A stretch of DNA of 64,000 nt from Caldilineaceae bacterium (GTDB lineage: Bacteria; Chloroflexota; Anaerolineae; Caldilineales; Caldilineaceae): assembly GCA_018003515.1 (NCBI GenBank), contig JAGNDO010000010.1:1-64000 (forward strand), given 5' to 3'. This document shows positions 22,563 to 31,755 of this stretch, one piece after another; within the stretch, counting starts at the first letter, position 1, and each line of letters begins with the position of its first letter. Both the position numbers and the translations under genes were made by a program. The notes below the pieces were generated by a model, which saw only the letters and a program-made list of their open reading frames with translations, was not told the origin of the DNA and made no database searches.

Positions 22563-24275
22563 CTACGGCAGCATCAACCGCAAGAATTCCGCTTCCGCCT
22601 CAACCGTCCATTCGCGGCCATTTTTGAGCAGGGCGCGCACGCTGGGCATGGCTTCGGCCAAGTCGGGCAATGAGGTCAGAGGCAGTTCTTTGATCTGGGG
22701 GAAGATGACGACCTTGCCGGGGAAGACCGTGTCCCGCAGGGCCACCATGCCATCCTTGGCGGCGCTGAGGGAGCCGACCGCGGCCAGGGAGCGGTTGGGC
22801 GACAGCTCGCCGCTCTCGGCCTGGTGCAACATCAGGCGCAGGTCGTCGATGGTGGAGGCCGAGTGGCCGATCACCCGCACGTTCTTCATGTAGACATCGC
22901 TCAGATCAAGCGGAGCCGTGACGCCCCGGGCCACACCGGCAAAGACGTTCATCACGCCACGGGGGGCCAACCATTGGGCGGAGTCGGCGATCACAAAGGG
23001 CACTGGGGCCAGCACGACAATATCGTCAAAGCCAGTGCTTTGGAAGGGGGCCATCCCCGCTGCGTAGGCCTCTTTTTCCATGGGGTTGACGCAGATGAAT
23101 TCGATCCCCTTGGCCGCAGCTTCGGCCTCGTAGGACTCCCGCAGGTCATTGATGCGCAGGTCGCTAACGTCGCTACAAACCATCACGGACGGCGCACCGG
23201 CCACCTCGATGGCCCGCTGCACGTGCATGCGGCCCATGGGTCCGCCCGCGCCCACGAAGAGCGCTCGTCCTCCCGGCTGAAGTGCGGAGCGCACGGGCAG
23301 ATCGGCGTAGGCCCGGGCCACGTCATGGCTCTGGGTGCCCACGTAGACCCAGCGATTGTAGTGGACCCGGCCCACATCCACGTTCACCTTGCGGCTCAAC
23401 GCGTCCTTGCCCAACAGGGCCACGACGCCGAAGTCGGCCAGATGGGGACTGACCAGCTCGATCAGGTCCGGGTCGGGGGAGAGCAGCACAATATCGTCAA
23501 TGGGCGTCACCGGCGGCTTGGCCGGATCGGCCACGTCCATGACTTCGATACCCAATTCGGCCGCACGCTGGCGCAGGAAGGCGGCAAAGGCCGTCGGCAC
23601 CTGGCTCAACAACAGCCGCGCCGGATGGGACTTCTTGTCAAAACCAGCGCTGATGGTGTAGTCGTCGGCCCCCTCACCCCCACCGATGATCCACGCCGTG
23701 CCGCCGGGCTTGAGACCGGTGCGATAGGTCAGCCCGTAGGCAGCGGTGACGCAGGCCCACGGCTCGGTCAGTGCGCTTTCCACATAGCCGGTGCTGGGCT
23801 GTACGGAGATCAAGTAATTGCCATCGTCGCCGTTGAGCACCCGCTGGTCGATGACGTTGTAGAGGGAGAGCCCGCCCTGGATCTCATAGCCATAGGCATA
23901 GCCAACCCCGTCCACAAAGACATCGGCCTGGATGGTGAAGCGATCACCCACCTTGTACTGTTCGCTCAAATTCTCGCCCACACCCACCACGGTCATGGCG
24001 ACCTCGTGGCCCAGGGTCAGGGGTTGCGACTTCATGTCCCGGTAGATGCGGGGGTGATTTTCGCCCAGGTTGATGACTTTGATGTCGGAGAAGCAAAGCC
24101 CGACGGCATCGTGGCGCACCAGCATTTCATCGGGTCCGAAGGTGGGCATAGGCCCGGCGATGGTCTGGCCCTCCAGCCCCAGGTTGTCAAAGCCAGCGCC
24201 GTACAGCGGCCAAAGGCGGTTTTCATCGGGCATGGGCGCGGCGGCCTGGCGGAAATCAGTGAGTTTATCGGTCAT
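22563..24275 (-). CDS. Long Zn-type dehydrogenase, L-sorbose-1-phosphate reductase (SorE)-like
   Basis: 570 residues. The N-terminal half is an MDR catalytic domain with GLCFSDIKVI and LGHEV zinc-site motifs and the QADVFVDGVGYAYGYEIQGGL and EPWACVTAAYGL segments I associate with SorE/YggP. The structural-zinc Cys cluster is absent. Where a Rossmann domain should follow there is WIIGGGEGADDYTIS, then about 130 residues ending in another nucleotide-site motif, FVGAGGPMG. The protein is therefore ~150 residues longer than YggP. SorE reduces L-sorbose 1-phosphate to sorbitol 6-phosphate, the substrate of SrlD encoded next. AAAGGA precedes the ATG. Confidence 0.72.
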   Translation of the reverse strand: MTDKLTDFRQAAAPMPDENRLWPLYGAGFDNLGLEGQTIAGPMPTFGPDEMLVRHDAVGLCFSDIKVINLGENHPRIYRDMKSQPLTLGHEVAMTVVGVGENLSEQYKVGDRFTIQADVFVDGVGYAYGYEIQGGLSLYNVIDQRVLNGDDGNYLISVQPSTGYVESALTEPWACVTAAYGLTYRTGLKPGGTAWIIGGGEGADDYTISAGFDKKSHPARLLLSQVPTAFAAFLRQRAAELGIEVMDVADPAKPPVTPIDDIVLLSPDPDLIELVSPHLADFGVVALLGKDALSRKVNVDVGRVHYNRWVYVGTQSHDVARAYADLPVRSALQPGGRALFVGAGGPMGRMHVQRAIEVAGAPSVMVCSDVSDLRINDLRESYEAEAAAKGIEFICVNPMEKEAYAAGMAPFQSTGFDDIVVLAPVPFVIADSAQWLAPRGVMNVFAGVARGVTAPLDLSDVYMKNVRVIGHSASTIDDLRLMLHQAESGELSPNRSLAAVGSLSAAKDGMVALRDTVFPGKVVIFPQIKELPLTSLPDLAEAMPSVRALLKNGREWTVEAEAEFLRLMLP

Positions 24276-24383
24276 TGAACGATCCTTTCGTCAAAAATAG
24301 ACTGACAGAATAGCGGGTGGGGGACAGGAATGTGATACAAGTTTTCTTCTTGCTTGGTAACTTACCAAGGCACATAAGCCAGC

Positions 24384-24530
24384 GCCGGTTGAGTAGGCCG
24401 AGTTAACCGCAGAAATCCGCTAACCTTGAAGGGAGGCCGTATCGAAACCAAGCGGGTCAACCCGCCCCCTCTGGTTTCGATACGGTCGGAAACTGCCCCC
24501 GCTTTCTGAAGCGACGCCTACTCAACCGGC
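24384..24530. repeat. Nested inverted repeat between PHP and SorE-like genes
   Basis: Outer arms GCCGGTTGAGTAGGC (24384-24398) and its complement (24516-24530) enclose inner arms GGCCGTATCGAAACCA (24435-24450) and its complement near 24472-24487, which in turn flank GCGGGTCAACCCGC. Confidence 0.8.
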
Positions 24531-24535
24531 GGGGG

Positions 24536-25870
24536 CTAGCCTACGTGCCTCAGCACCTCATCCGGCGCAGGGTCATTCCCCAACTGGCACAACCGGGTCA
24601 ACCCAGCTTGGCCCGGCGGGATCAGGCGGCCGACTTGGGTGTAGAATGCGTTGCGCTCGACCTGTTCGGGCAGATGACGGGCGGCCCAGTCGCTAGTATA
24701 GCCCAGGCCAGCATGGCGGCCCAACATGGTATGGCCATAGAGGAAGTGGGCACCGTCGAGGAAAATCTCTCGGACCGGAGCTAGTTCGGGGGCGTCGAAG
24801 GCATCCACCAAGGGCAGACCGGGGCTGTTCATCTCCGTACCCACGATGATGGGCAAATTGTGGGCATGGGCCAACGCCACAAAGTCATACAAATTTTGCA
24901 GCTTCACCTGCTTGACCGCCGGATCGGCGATATTCCAATTGCGATCCGGGATGATGTTGACCGCCACCACGCCCTTGCCCACGAGCAGATCCATCAGCTC
25001 AGGCATGTCCTTTTCACCAGGGGTTGTGCCATCTAACCAAGCAAGACAGGGCAGTGCGCCGCAAGCATGGAAGAGAGCGTGGGCCGTCTCCGCCGCGGGG
25101 AAGGTGTCCGGGCCGGGCTGGACGTAAGCCGCTCCACCCCGTTTCATCAGTTTGCTGCGCACGAGATTGGCCAGGCCAAAGGGGGTGGCCAGGGCAGCGC
25201 TCATCGCAGCCGCGTCCACACCCAGGCTGGTCTGCCAAAAGGCGGACGCATCCGCGGTCTGGGCCTGCGCGGCGGCGATGTAGGCGGCGACGATGTGGCG
25301 CTCTGTGGCGTTGCCGCTGGGGGTGAGGGGCAGCACGTCCGCGGCGTAGTCGATGGCGACCGGGGCCAGATGGGCGTTGCAGCGGTCCACCAGATCCAAG
25401 TTGCGCTGGCGTGAACGGTCGGCCAAATCCTGGAGGAGGGGCACTGCCGCGGCGGAGGGCTGGCTGCTGGTGAAGCCGATGCCCATGTGATAGAGCACGC
25501 CCGGCTCCCCCGGTGAGTTGATCTCCCGGGTGGAAAATTCCGGCACGAAGACGCGGATCTCCATACTGGCCCCGGCGCGGATGCCTAGCAGATCGCAGGC
25601 GTCCAGGAATTCATCCACGCCGTCGATCACGTCAAAATCCACCAGGCCCATGAGGTCGATGCCCTCTTCATGGCCCAAGACGGCCAAGGCGCTGGGCGAG
25701 ATGCCCATTGCGTTGTACGAGAAGAAGGAGTGGGCGTGCATGTTGGCGATGCGGGCTTGGGGCGGTCGGGGCGCGGGCGCATCCGAGGCCGCGGCGAAGG
25801 CGGTCAGCGCGGCGCGGCGGGTGGCGGGGTCAAAGGAACTGAGGTTTGGGGAAAGGTAGGTTGGGTTCAT
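24536..25870 (-). CDS. PHP-domain protein
   Basis: 444 residues. The PHP metal motif is NMHAHSFFSYNAMG (about residues 43-56), followed by GLVDFDVIDGVDEFLDAC and ASMEIRVFVPEF. C-terminal histidine-containing motifs (VALAHAHNLPIIVGTEMNSPG) complete a likely trinuclear-metal phosphoesterase site. PHP proteins hydrolyse small phosphate esters (histidinol phosphatase, 3',5'-nucleotide phosphatases). The long central region (about residues 150-290) is not one I recognise. Its place among polyol and sugar dehydrogenases suggests a sugar-phosphate phosphatase or lactonase-like step, unproven. Confidence 0.7.
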   Translation of the reverse strand: MNPTYLSPNLSSFDPATRRAALTAFAAASDAPAPRPPQARIANMHAHSFFSYNAMGISPSALAVLGHEEGIDLMGLVDFDVIDGVDEFLDACDLLGIRAGASMEIRVFVPEFSTREINSPGEPGVLYHMGIGFTSSQPSAAAVPLLQDLADRSRQRNLDLVDRCNAHLAPVAIDYAADVLPLTPSGNATERHIVAAYIAAAQAQTADASAFWQTSLGVDAAAMSAALATPFGLANLVRSKLMKRGGAAYVQPGPDTFPAAETAHALFHACGALPCLAWLDGTTPGEKDMPELMDLLVGKGVVAVNIIPDRNWNIADPAVKQVKLQNLYDFVALAHAHNLPIIVGTEMNSPGLPLVDAFDAPELAPVREIFLDGAHFLYGHTMLGRHAGLGYTSDWAARHLPEQVERNAFYTQVGRLIPPGQAGLTRLCQLGNDPAPDEVLRHVG

Positions 25871-25933
25871 TGTTTTTGCCTTGCTGGTTTGGATATGTGG
25901 GCGTCTTTGAAATCGTGTGCGCAGACAACGTTC

Positions 25934-26062
25934 GCCGGGGGATAAATCCCCCGGCTGGTCACGAAAACCCGGTGAACCGGGTTGATTTCAACGAGATCCG
26001 TTGGTCAACCCAGCCCGGTTCACCGGGCTTGTTTTGTCCAGCCGGGGGATTTATCCCCCGGC
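25934..26062. repeat. Nested hairpin repeat with CCGGGGGATAAATCCCCCGG ends
   Basis: The outer arms are themselves near-palindromes of the type CCGGGGGATAAATCCCCCGG. Inner arms are AACCCGGTGAACCGGGTT and its near complement. It fills the gap between the PHP gene and the next dehydrogenase. Confidence 0.8.
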
Positions 26063-26072
26063 GGTGGTCGGG

Positions 26073-27134
26073 TTACTTCAACTCCTCATCAAAACAAACA
26101 GCCACCTTGCCACACTTGCCACCGGCCATAAGTTCATACGCCTTGTCGGCATCGCTCAAGGCGAAGCGGTGGGTGACCAGATCTTCCGGGTGGATGCCCC
26201 AGCGCACGAGACGTTCGACCAACTCTTCCATCAGCCAGATGCTGGTGACCCAGGAGCCGTAGATGGTCTTCTGGTCGTGGATGATGTCCGGGCTGGGGTT
26301 GAAGGCGACTTCGCCACCTTCGCCGATCATGACGATCTTGCCCCATTTGCGGGCGGCTTGGATGGCGGTGAGGCGGCCCGGCGCAGCGCCGGAGCAATCC
26401 ACCGCCCGCTCCACGCCGTGGCCGCCGGTGAGTGCCCGCACCTGGGCCACGTTGTCACGCCCAGCCAGGAGCAGATGGTCGGCCAAGCCCAACTCCTGGG
26501 CCAGGTCAAGTCGCTCTTGGACCACGTCGATGCCGATCAGCTTGTTGGCCCCCAGGGCCTTGCACAACATGAGGGCGGCCAGGCCAACCGGCCCCAGGCC
26601 GACGACCAGCACGGCGTCGTTGCCGCTGATGCCGATCTTCTCCAGCCCTTCATAGACCGTGCCAAAGCCGCAGGCCACTTGGGCACCATCGGTGTAGCTC
26701 AGTTCATCGGGCAGGAGGACCAAGTCCTTCTCGTCGGCCACCAAGTATTCGGCCATGCCGCCGTCACGCTGCCAGCCGTAGGCGGCGCGGTGGGGGCTGG
26801 TGCAGGAGATCATATACCCCCGGCGGCAATCGTTGCAAACGCCACAGCCGGAGATGTGATAGACGATCACCCGGTCGCCGCTCTTGAAGCGCTTCAGCCC
26901 CGGCCCTTCGGCCACAACCTGGCCACAGGGTTCGTGACCGGCCACCACGCCCTGATATTTCTCCGGCCCCTTGCCCAAATGTTGGTGGTAAATGGCCCGA
27001 ATGTCGCTGCCGCAGATGGTGGAGGACTTGACCTTGATCAAGACCTGTCCATGGCCCGGGGTGGGCACGGGCACTTCCGTAAAGACCGCCGTGCTATCGC
27101 CCGGCAGGATAAGGCCTGTCATTGTTTTCTGCAT
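26073..27134 (-). CDS. Zn-dependent alcohol (polyol) dehydrogenase
   Basis: 353-residue medium-chain dehydrogenase. Catalytic zinc: TICGSD and GHEPCG; structural zinc: the CGVCNDCRRGYMISC Cys cluster; cofactor: VVGLGPVGLAA; followed by IGIDVVQERL, whose acidic residue favours NAD. It is of the sorbitol/threonine dehydrogenase group. The start at 27134 has GGAG seven bases upstream. It sits between an aldo-keto reductase and the PHP protein in the sugar array, so a polyol or sugar substrate is likely. Confidence 0.85.
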   Translation of the reverse strand: MQKTMTGLILPGDSTAVFTEVPVPTPGHGQVLIKVKSSTICGSDIRAIYHQHLGKGPEKYQGVVAGHEPCGQVVAEGPGLKRFKSGDRVIVYHISGCGVCNDCRRGYMISCTSPHRAAYGWQRDGGMAEYLVADEKDLVLLPDELSYTDGAQVACGFGTVYEGLEKIGISGNDAVLVVGLGPVGLAALMLCKALGANKLIGIDVVQERLDLAQELGLADHLLLAGRDNVAQVRALTGGHGVERAVDCSGAAPGRLTAIQAARKWGKIVMIGEGGEVAFNPSPDIIHDQKTIYGSWVTSIWLMEELVERLVRWGIHPEDLVTHRFALSDADKAYELMAGGKCGKVAVCFDEELK

Positions 27135-27172
27135 GATATTCTCCAATAGAATGTTGTGAAAATTCGGAAGGA

Positions 27173-27399
27173 GAATAGAACGCGGATGACGCGGATTTGG
27201 CGGATTTTCGCCGATTTTGAAACTGCTAACCCCACCCTAACCCTCCCCAGATTGGGGAGGGGACAGATCAGGTTTACCGGACTTTCGTCGGCGGCGATCC
27301 GGCTCCTCCCCCAACCTGGGGGAGGTTGGGAGGGGGTGGCTTTATTTCTACAAAAAATCCGTTTTTATCCGCTAAATCCGCGTCACCCGCGTTCTATTC
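27173..27399. repeat. Family E element nested in a family D hairpin
   Basis: Outer arms AATAGAACGCGGATGACGCG (27173 on) and their complement ending near 27399 are family D. Their loop holds a complete family E hairpin at about 27228-27342, with CTAACCCCACCCTAACCCTC on one side and GAGGTTGGGAGGGGGTGG on the other. Family E occurs alone at 41177. Confidence 0.85.
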
Positions 27400-28443
27400 C
27401 TATGTGGCTATTTCCCCGTTCAGATCCCACAGATCTTCCCAAGTTTGATTTTCTTTCCACAGGAAGACCTGCCCCTTGATCAGGCGATTGTTGTTGTCGA
27501 TGGTGGCGATTTCGGCCATGTCGGCGGCGGTCAAGGGGGCTGTGACCGTACAGGCCAAGTTGGCCAGATAGTTGCGTCGGTTGGTCGAGAAGGGAATCGG
27601 CACCTGCCCCCGCTGCACGGCCCATTTGATGCAGACCACCGCCGGGTGGATGCCCAAGCGCTCGGCGATGCGCAGGATCACCGGGTCTTCCATGTCCACC
27701 GTGTCCTCCGGCGTGCGGTCCCGTTCGGGCCGGTTGGGGGAGCCGATGGGGGAGAAGCCGATGGGGAACATGCCCGCATTGCGCACAAACTCGAACAGTT
27801 CCGGCTGTTGGAAGTGAGGGTGCAGTTCCATCTCGTTGCAGACCGGCTTGATGCGGGCGTCCCGCAGGAGCAATTCCAGTTTGGGGATGGTCATGTTGGA
27901 GGTACCGATATGGCGCACCAAGCCCATGTCCACCAGCTTTTCCATCTGCCGCCAGGTCTTCATGAAATTTTCGTGGATGTAGGGCTTGGCGTCCGGGCTG
28001 CGGGAATCCACATCACAGCCGGGCGGGTGGAAGTTGGGGAAGGGCCAGTGGACCAAGTAGAGGTCAAGATAGTCCAGTTGCAGATCGGCTAGGGACTGTT
28101 GGCACGAGGCGATCACGTCGGCCTCGGCGTGCTTGTCGTTCCACAGCTTGGAGGTGATCCACATTTCCTCGCGAGGCAGCCCCTCCGCCATCAACTCTCG
28201 GAAGGATTGGCCGATCAGATCCTCGTTGCCATAGACCGAGGCGCAGTCAAAGTGGCGATAGCCCACCCTGGCCGCGCTCTTGACCGCAGCGGCCACGGTC
28301 TCGCCGGAGATGGCGTCGGAGCCGAAGGTGCCCAGGCCGACCGAGGGCAGTTGTGCGCCGGTGTATAGCGTGGTTTTGGGGACCAAGTTTGGATCGACGG
28401 CGTCGTCGTCCATGATGAATTGTGTTTTGGTTTTTGCTTGCAT
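27400..28443 (-). CDS. Aldo-keto reductase
   Basis: 347 residues. Catalytic tetrad motifs: FDCASVYGNE (Asp, Tyr), TSKLWN (Lys) and LYLVHWP (His). The C-terminal NADP-site region reads IPFSTNRRNYLANLAC, a little altered from the common IPKS pattern. Such enzymes reduce aldoses or ketones to alcohols. It sits between fucI and the Zn-dehydrogenase in the minus-strand sugar array; a sugar or polyol substrate is likely but not specified by sequence. Confidence 0.87.
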   Translation of the reverse strand: MQAKTKTQFIMDDDAVDPNLVPKTTLYTGAQLPSVGLGTFGSDAISGETVAAAVKSAARVGYRHFDCASVYGNEDLIGQSFRELMAEGLPREEMWITSKLWNDKHAEADVIASCQQSLADLQLDYLDLYLVHWPFPNFHPPGCDVDSRSPDAKPYIHENFMKTWRQMEKLVDMGLVRHIGTSNMTIPKLELLLRDARIKPVCNEMELHPHFQQPELFEFVRNAGMFPIGFSPIGSPNRPERDRTPEDTVDMEDPVILRIAERLGIHPAVVCIKWAVQRGQVPIPFSTNRRNYLANLACTVTAPLTAADMAEIATIDNNNRLIKGQVFLWKENQTWEDLWDLNGEIAT

Positions 28444-28513
28444 ACGATATCTCTCTTCAACACGAAGTCACAAAGGCACGAAGGGCACAAAGAAAATTCA
28501 TTGAGCTAATTTC

Positions 28514-28610
28514 AACAAATAGAACACGGATCAGACGGATGCGACGGATTAAAAACGGATTTAAAAATCAGTAAAAATCCGTCGCATCCGTTCAATCCGT
28601 GTTCTATTTG
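28514..28610. repeat. Family D hairpin repeat
   Basis: AATAGAACACGGATCAGACG and AAAAACGGATTT words pair with their complements around a short centre. Other copies: 12450-12690 (scattered), 27173, 47254 and 48633. Confidence 0.85.
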
Positions 28611-28647
28611 TTCTTAACTCCTTTGCGCCTTTGCGGTGGAAAACGGC

Positions 28648-30453
28648 TTACCCGTACAGCGGCCCATAATTCTGACAGGCCCGGAAGTCTGCGCCCATGG
28701 GTTCGTTGGCCCCAAAGGCGGCCCAGGCGCTGGGGCGGAAGATCTGCTCCTCCGGGATGTTGTGCATGTAGACCGGGATGCGCAACAGCGCGCACAGAGC
28801 CGCCAGATCCCCGCCGATGTGGCCGTAGGAGATGGCCCCGTGGTTGGCCCCCCAGTTGTTCATGACCGTGTAGACATCCCGGAAGGGGCCGCTGCCCGTG
28901 GTGCGGGGCACAAACCAGGTGGTGGGCCAGGTGGGATTGGTGCGCTGATCCAGCACGTCGTGCACGTCGTCGGGCAGCTCGATGGTCCAGCCCTCGGCAA
29001 TCTGCATGGCCGGTCCCAGCCCCTTGATCAGGTTGACCCGGCACATGGTGACGGGCATGCCGCCCTTGGTGCGGAAGCGGGTGGACCAGCCGCCGCCTCG
29101 GAAGTACTCGGTCATGCCCGTGTGCCAGGTGGTGGCGGCCAGACAGGCGTCGGCCTCTTCGGACGTGATCTCCCAGAAGGGCTTCATGGCCGGTTGGCCG
29201 TTGAGGGACTGCTGGCCCGTGCCATCCAAGGCGGCCGGGCCGGAGTTGATCAGGTGCAGGAAGCCGTCGGCGGCCACACCGCTCAACTTGTGGCCGGTGA
29301 CCCGCTCCACCGCGTCCGGGCTCCAATAGGTGCGCACGTCGGCGAAGATCTGGGCCGTGTTGGTGAGCAGGTTGTTGAAGAGCATGGAGACGCCGTTGAG
29401 GGCGTCGTTCTCTGTGGCCACGATGTAGGGCTGGCGGATGCCGTTCCAGTCGAAGGAGGTGTTGAGGATGGCCTCCATAAAGTCGCCGTTGGGCAGGTGA
29501 TCGGTCCACTGGCGCTGGCCCTGGAAGCCACTGGCGATGGCATTGCGACCCAGGGATTCCTCGCCAAAGCCGATCTCAGCCAGCTTGGGGTTTCCGATCA
29601 TGAGGTCGCGGGCGATCAGGGCCATCTTGACCGAGATAGCCCAGTCCTCGTCTTGCTGAGCGCGGGTGCGTTTATGAGCGTCATCATTGTAGTCGTCGCC
29701 CTCAATGCACTTTTCCCTGACCCAGCTCATAGCCAACTCAAATTCCTCTGCGTCGAAAATTCCTTCTTCAACCCGACGCACAAACTCCACCATATCGATG
29801 ACTTCGACGCGCATGCCCAGGTAATCCTGGAAAAAGCCCTGGTCGACAATCGAGCCGCCGATGCCCATGGAGGTGCCACCCATGCTCAGGTAGGACTTGC
29901 CCCGCATGTTGGCCACGGCCAGACCGGCCCGGGCAAAGGTGAGCAGCTTGGTCTGCACGTCCGCGGGGATGTCGTTGTCGCCGGATTCCTGCACATCCCG
30001 GCCATAGATGTTGAAGACGGGCAGCCCCTTCTGGTTGTGGGCGGCGGAGACGGCAGCCAGATAGACCGCGCCGGGCCGCTCCGTGCCGTTGAAGCCCCAT
30101 ATGGCCTTGGGCAGGTGCGGGTCCATGTCCATGGTCTCGGAGCCGTAGCACCAGCACGGGGTGACGGTCAGGCTGACGCCCACCCCTTCCCGGCGGAACT
30201 TGTCCGCGCAGCGGGCGGCCTCGGCCACGCCGCCGATGGTGCTGTCGGCGATCACGCACTCCACGGGCAGGCCGTTGTAGTGGCGCAGGTTGGCGCTGAG
30301 GAAGGCGGCGGTGGCCTTGGCCATGTCCATAGTCTGGACCTCCAAGGACTCCCGCACGCCGCCCAGGCGGCCATCGATGGTGGGGCGGATGCCGATCTTG
30401 GGCATATCGCCGATTAATTTGTTGACGGGTGCATCTTTTTTAAAATCTGACAT
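28648..30453 (-). CDS. fucI: L-fucose isomerase
   Basis: 601 residues, close to the ~590 of characterised FucI. It matches E. coli FucI nearly throughout: [127 protein letters not shown] and [19 protein letters not shown]. It interconverts L-fucose with L-fuculose and also D-arabinose with D-ribulose. The start at 30453 has AAGGAG seven bases upstream. No FucK or FucA is adjacent. Confidence 0.96.
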   Translation of the reverse strand: MSDFKKDAPVNKLIGDMPKIGIRPTIDGRLGGVRESLEVQTMDMAKATAAFLSANLRHYNGLPVECVIADSTIGGVAEAARCADKFRREGVGVSLTVTPCWCYGSETMDMDPHLPKAIWGFNGTERPGAVYLAAVSAAHNQKGLPVFNIYGRDVQESGDNDIPADVQTKLLTFARAGLAVANMRGKSYLSMGGTSMGIGGSIVDQGFFQDYLGMRVEVIDMVEFVRRVEEGIFDAEEFELAMSWVREKCIEGDDYNDDAHKRTRAQQDEDWAISVKMALIARDLMIGNPKLAEIGFGEESLGRNAIASGFQGQRQWTDHLPNGDFMEAILNTSFDWNGIRQPYIVATENDALNGVSMLFNNLLTNTAQIFADVRTYWSPDAVERVTGHKLSGVAADGFLHLINSGPAALDGTGQQSLNGQPAMKPFWEITSEEADACLAATTWHTGMTEYFRGGGWSTRFRTKGGMPVTMCRVNLIKGLGPAMQIAEGWTIELPDDVHDVLDQRTNPTWPTTWFVPRTTGSGPFRDVYTVMNNWGANHGAISYGHIGGDLAALCALLRIPVYMHNIPEEQIFRPSAWAAFGANEPMGADFRACQNYGPLYG

Positions 30454-30529
30454 GATCTGCTCCTTGAGGTAAGGGGGGGCGACGAGGGAATTCTCGTCGT
30501 CTCCTGTCAAATATAGGGTTGCGAAAGGG

Positions 30530-31396
30530 TCACTTCACCCCAAATTCTTGGGCCAATGCCGCCTTCATCACATCCACCGGCGCGGGCTGACCGGTCCACA
30601 TCTCGAAGGCGATGGCCCCTTGATAGACCAACATGCCCAGGCCGTCCAGGGTTTTGGCACCGCGGGCTGCGGCTTTCTGCAAAAAGGGTGTCTGAGGCGG
30701 GTTGGGGATCACGTCGCACACGAGATGGCTGGGGAGAATGGTGGCGTAGTCCACATCCGGCGCGTCGTCCACATCGGGATAGAGGGCGATGGAGGTGGCG
30801 TTGATCACCATGTCCACGCCCGCGGGGATGGCGTAGGGGCCGCCCCAGGTCACAAACTCGGCGCGGGCCGGGGTGTTGGCGTTGAGGTGTTCCACCAAGT
30901 CCATGCCCCGCTGTCGGCTGCGGTTGACCACGATGATGTGGGCCGCGCCAGCCAAAGCCAGCTCCACGGTGATGGCACGGGCCGCGCCGCCCGCCCCAAA
31001 GATCACGACCGTACGACCGGCGGGGTCAAAGTCCGCATCGTCGGCCAGGGAGCGCATGAAGCCCTTGCCGTCCGTGTTCTCGCCGATCAGCCGGTCCCCG
31101 TCCCGGCGAATGGTGTTGACCGCGCCGATCAAACGAGCGTCGGGGGAGATTTCGTCGAGATATTGAAGCACTTCCACTTTGAACGGGACCGTGCAGTTAG
31201 CCCCTTGGATACCCAAGGTGCGCATGGCTTGGATGGCATCCGCCAGTTTGTCCGGTGCCATATCAAAATTCAGGTAGCGCCACATCAGGCCAAGGGCGTC
31301 GAAGCCCGCCTCCTGCATCACGCCCGTAGGGTTTTCCGCCACCGGGTGGCCGAAGAGGGCGACCAGGGTGTGTTGGTAGTTTGGTGCGTCGGGCAT
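30530..31396 (-). CDS. Shikimate-dehydrogenase-family paralogue in the sugar array
   Basis: 288 residues of the AroE fold: substrate Lys in NCTVPFK, catalytic Asp in GENTDGKGF, cofactor loop FGAGGAARA followed by NRSRQRG. The usual GxP-xxHSxSPxxHN motif is replaced by [20 protein letters not shown], so the shikimate carboxylate-binding serines are missing. A regular AroE is encoded at 59.6-60.5 kb with aroA. This copy lies between fucI and a DUF4432 gene, so a sugar-acid or quinate-like substrate is more likely. GGAGA precedes the ATG. Confidence 0.8.
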   Translation of the reverse strand: MPDAPNYQHTLVALFGHPVAENPTGVMQEAGFDALGLMWRYLNFDMAPDKLADAIQAMRTLGIQGANCTVPFKVEVLQYLDEISPDARLIGAVNTIRRDGDRLIGENTDGKGFMRSLADDADFDPAGRTVVIFGAGGAARAITVELALAGAAHIIVVNRSRQRGMDLVEHLNANTPARAEFVTWGGPYAIPAGVDMVINATSIALYPDVDDAPDVDYATILPSHLVCDVIPNPPQTPFLQKAAARGAKTLDGLGMLVYQGAIAFEMWTGQPAPVDVMKAALAQEFGVK

Positions 31397-31449
31397 GGTT
31401 GGGTTCTCCGCTTCATTCCACAGGTCGGTGCCAATTGTTCGGTGAAAAG

Positions 31450-31737
31450 CCGCTCTGGCCAGGTCCGTGACCTGGCGGGTCTACACGGGACACCCTGGTG
31501 ATCCATCCGTCAACCCGCCGGGTCACGGACCCATAGGCATCAAGCTAAGGGTTTTGCGCTCAAAAACAGAGCATTCCCGGAATGGACGAGATCTCCCCGC
31601 CAATCCCGGAATGGGCCAAAACTATTGCATGAACACAAGAAGAACCGGCCCTTTCCGGGATTGCCCAGCCCATTTCCAGCGCTTTGGTCCACCCTGATCC
31701 CTTAGCTTGATGCCTATGGGTCACGGACCCGGCTAGA
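31450..31737. repeat. Family G hairpin repeat split by an insertion
   Basis: The left arm is at about 31454-31480 and the right arm begins at 31514. The right arm is interrupted after GGGTCACGGACCC and restarts with the same 13 bases at 31718, ending GGCTAGAG. The unsplit copy at 22338-22412 shows the original form. Confidence 0.8.
31533..31717. mobile_element. 185-bp MITE-like element with 19-bp terminal inverted repeats
   Basis: Ends are ATAGGCATCAAGCTAAGGG (31533-31551) and its exact complement (31699-31717). The 13-base GGGTCACGGACCC stands directly on both sides (31520-31532 and 31718-31730), as a target duplication would. The interior has no useful reading frame but contains repeated TCCCGGAATGG words. 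It most resembles a non-autonomous transposon. Confidence 0.75.
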
Positions 31738-31755
31738 GCGCAATAATTCACCGGG

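Noticed and set aside
22563-24275. Suspected frameshift or gene fusion in the 570-residue dehydrogenase
   Set aside because: One continuous frame with family-like sequence on both sides of the extra part and no sign of a second start or stop. Treated as a real long variant.
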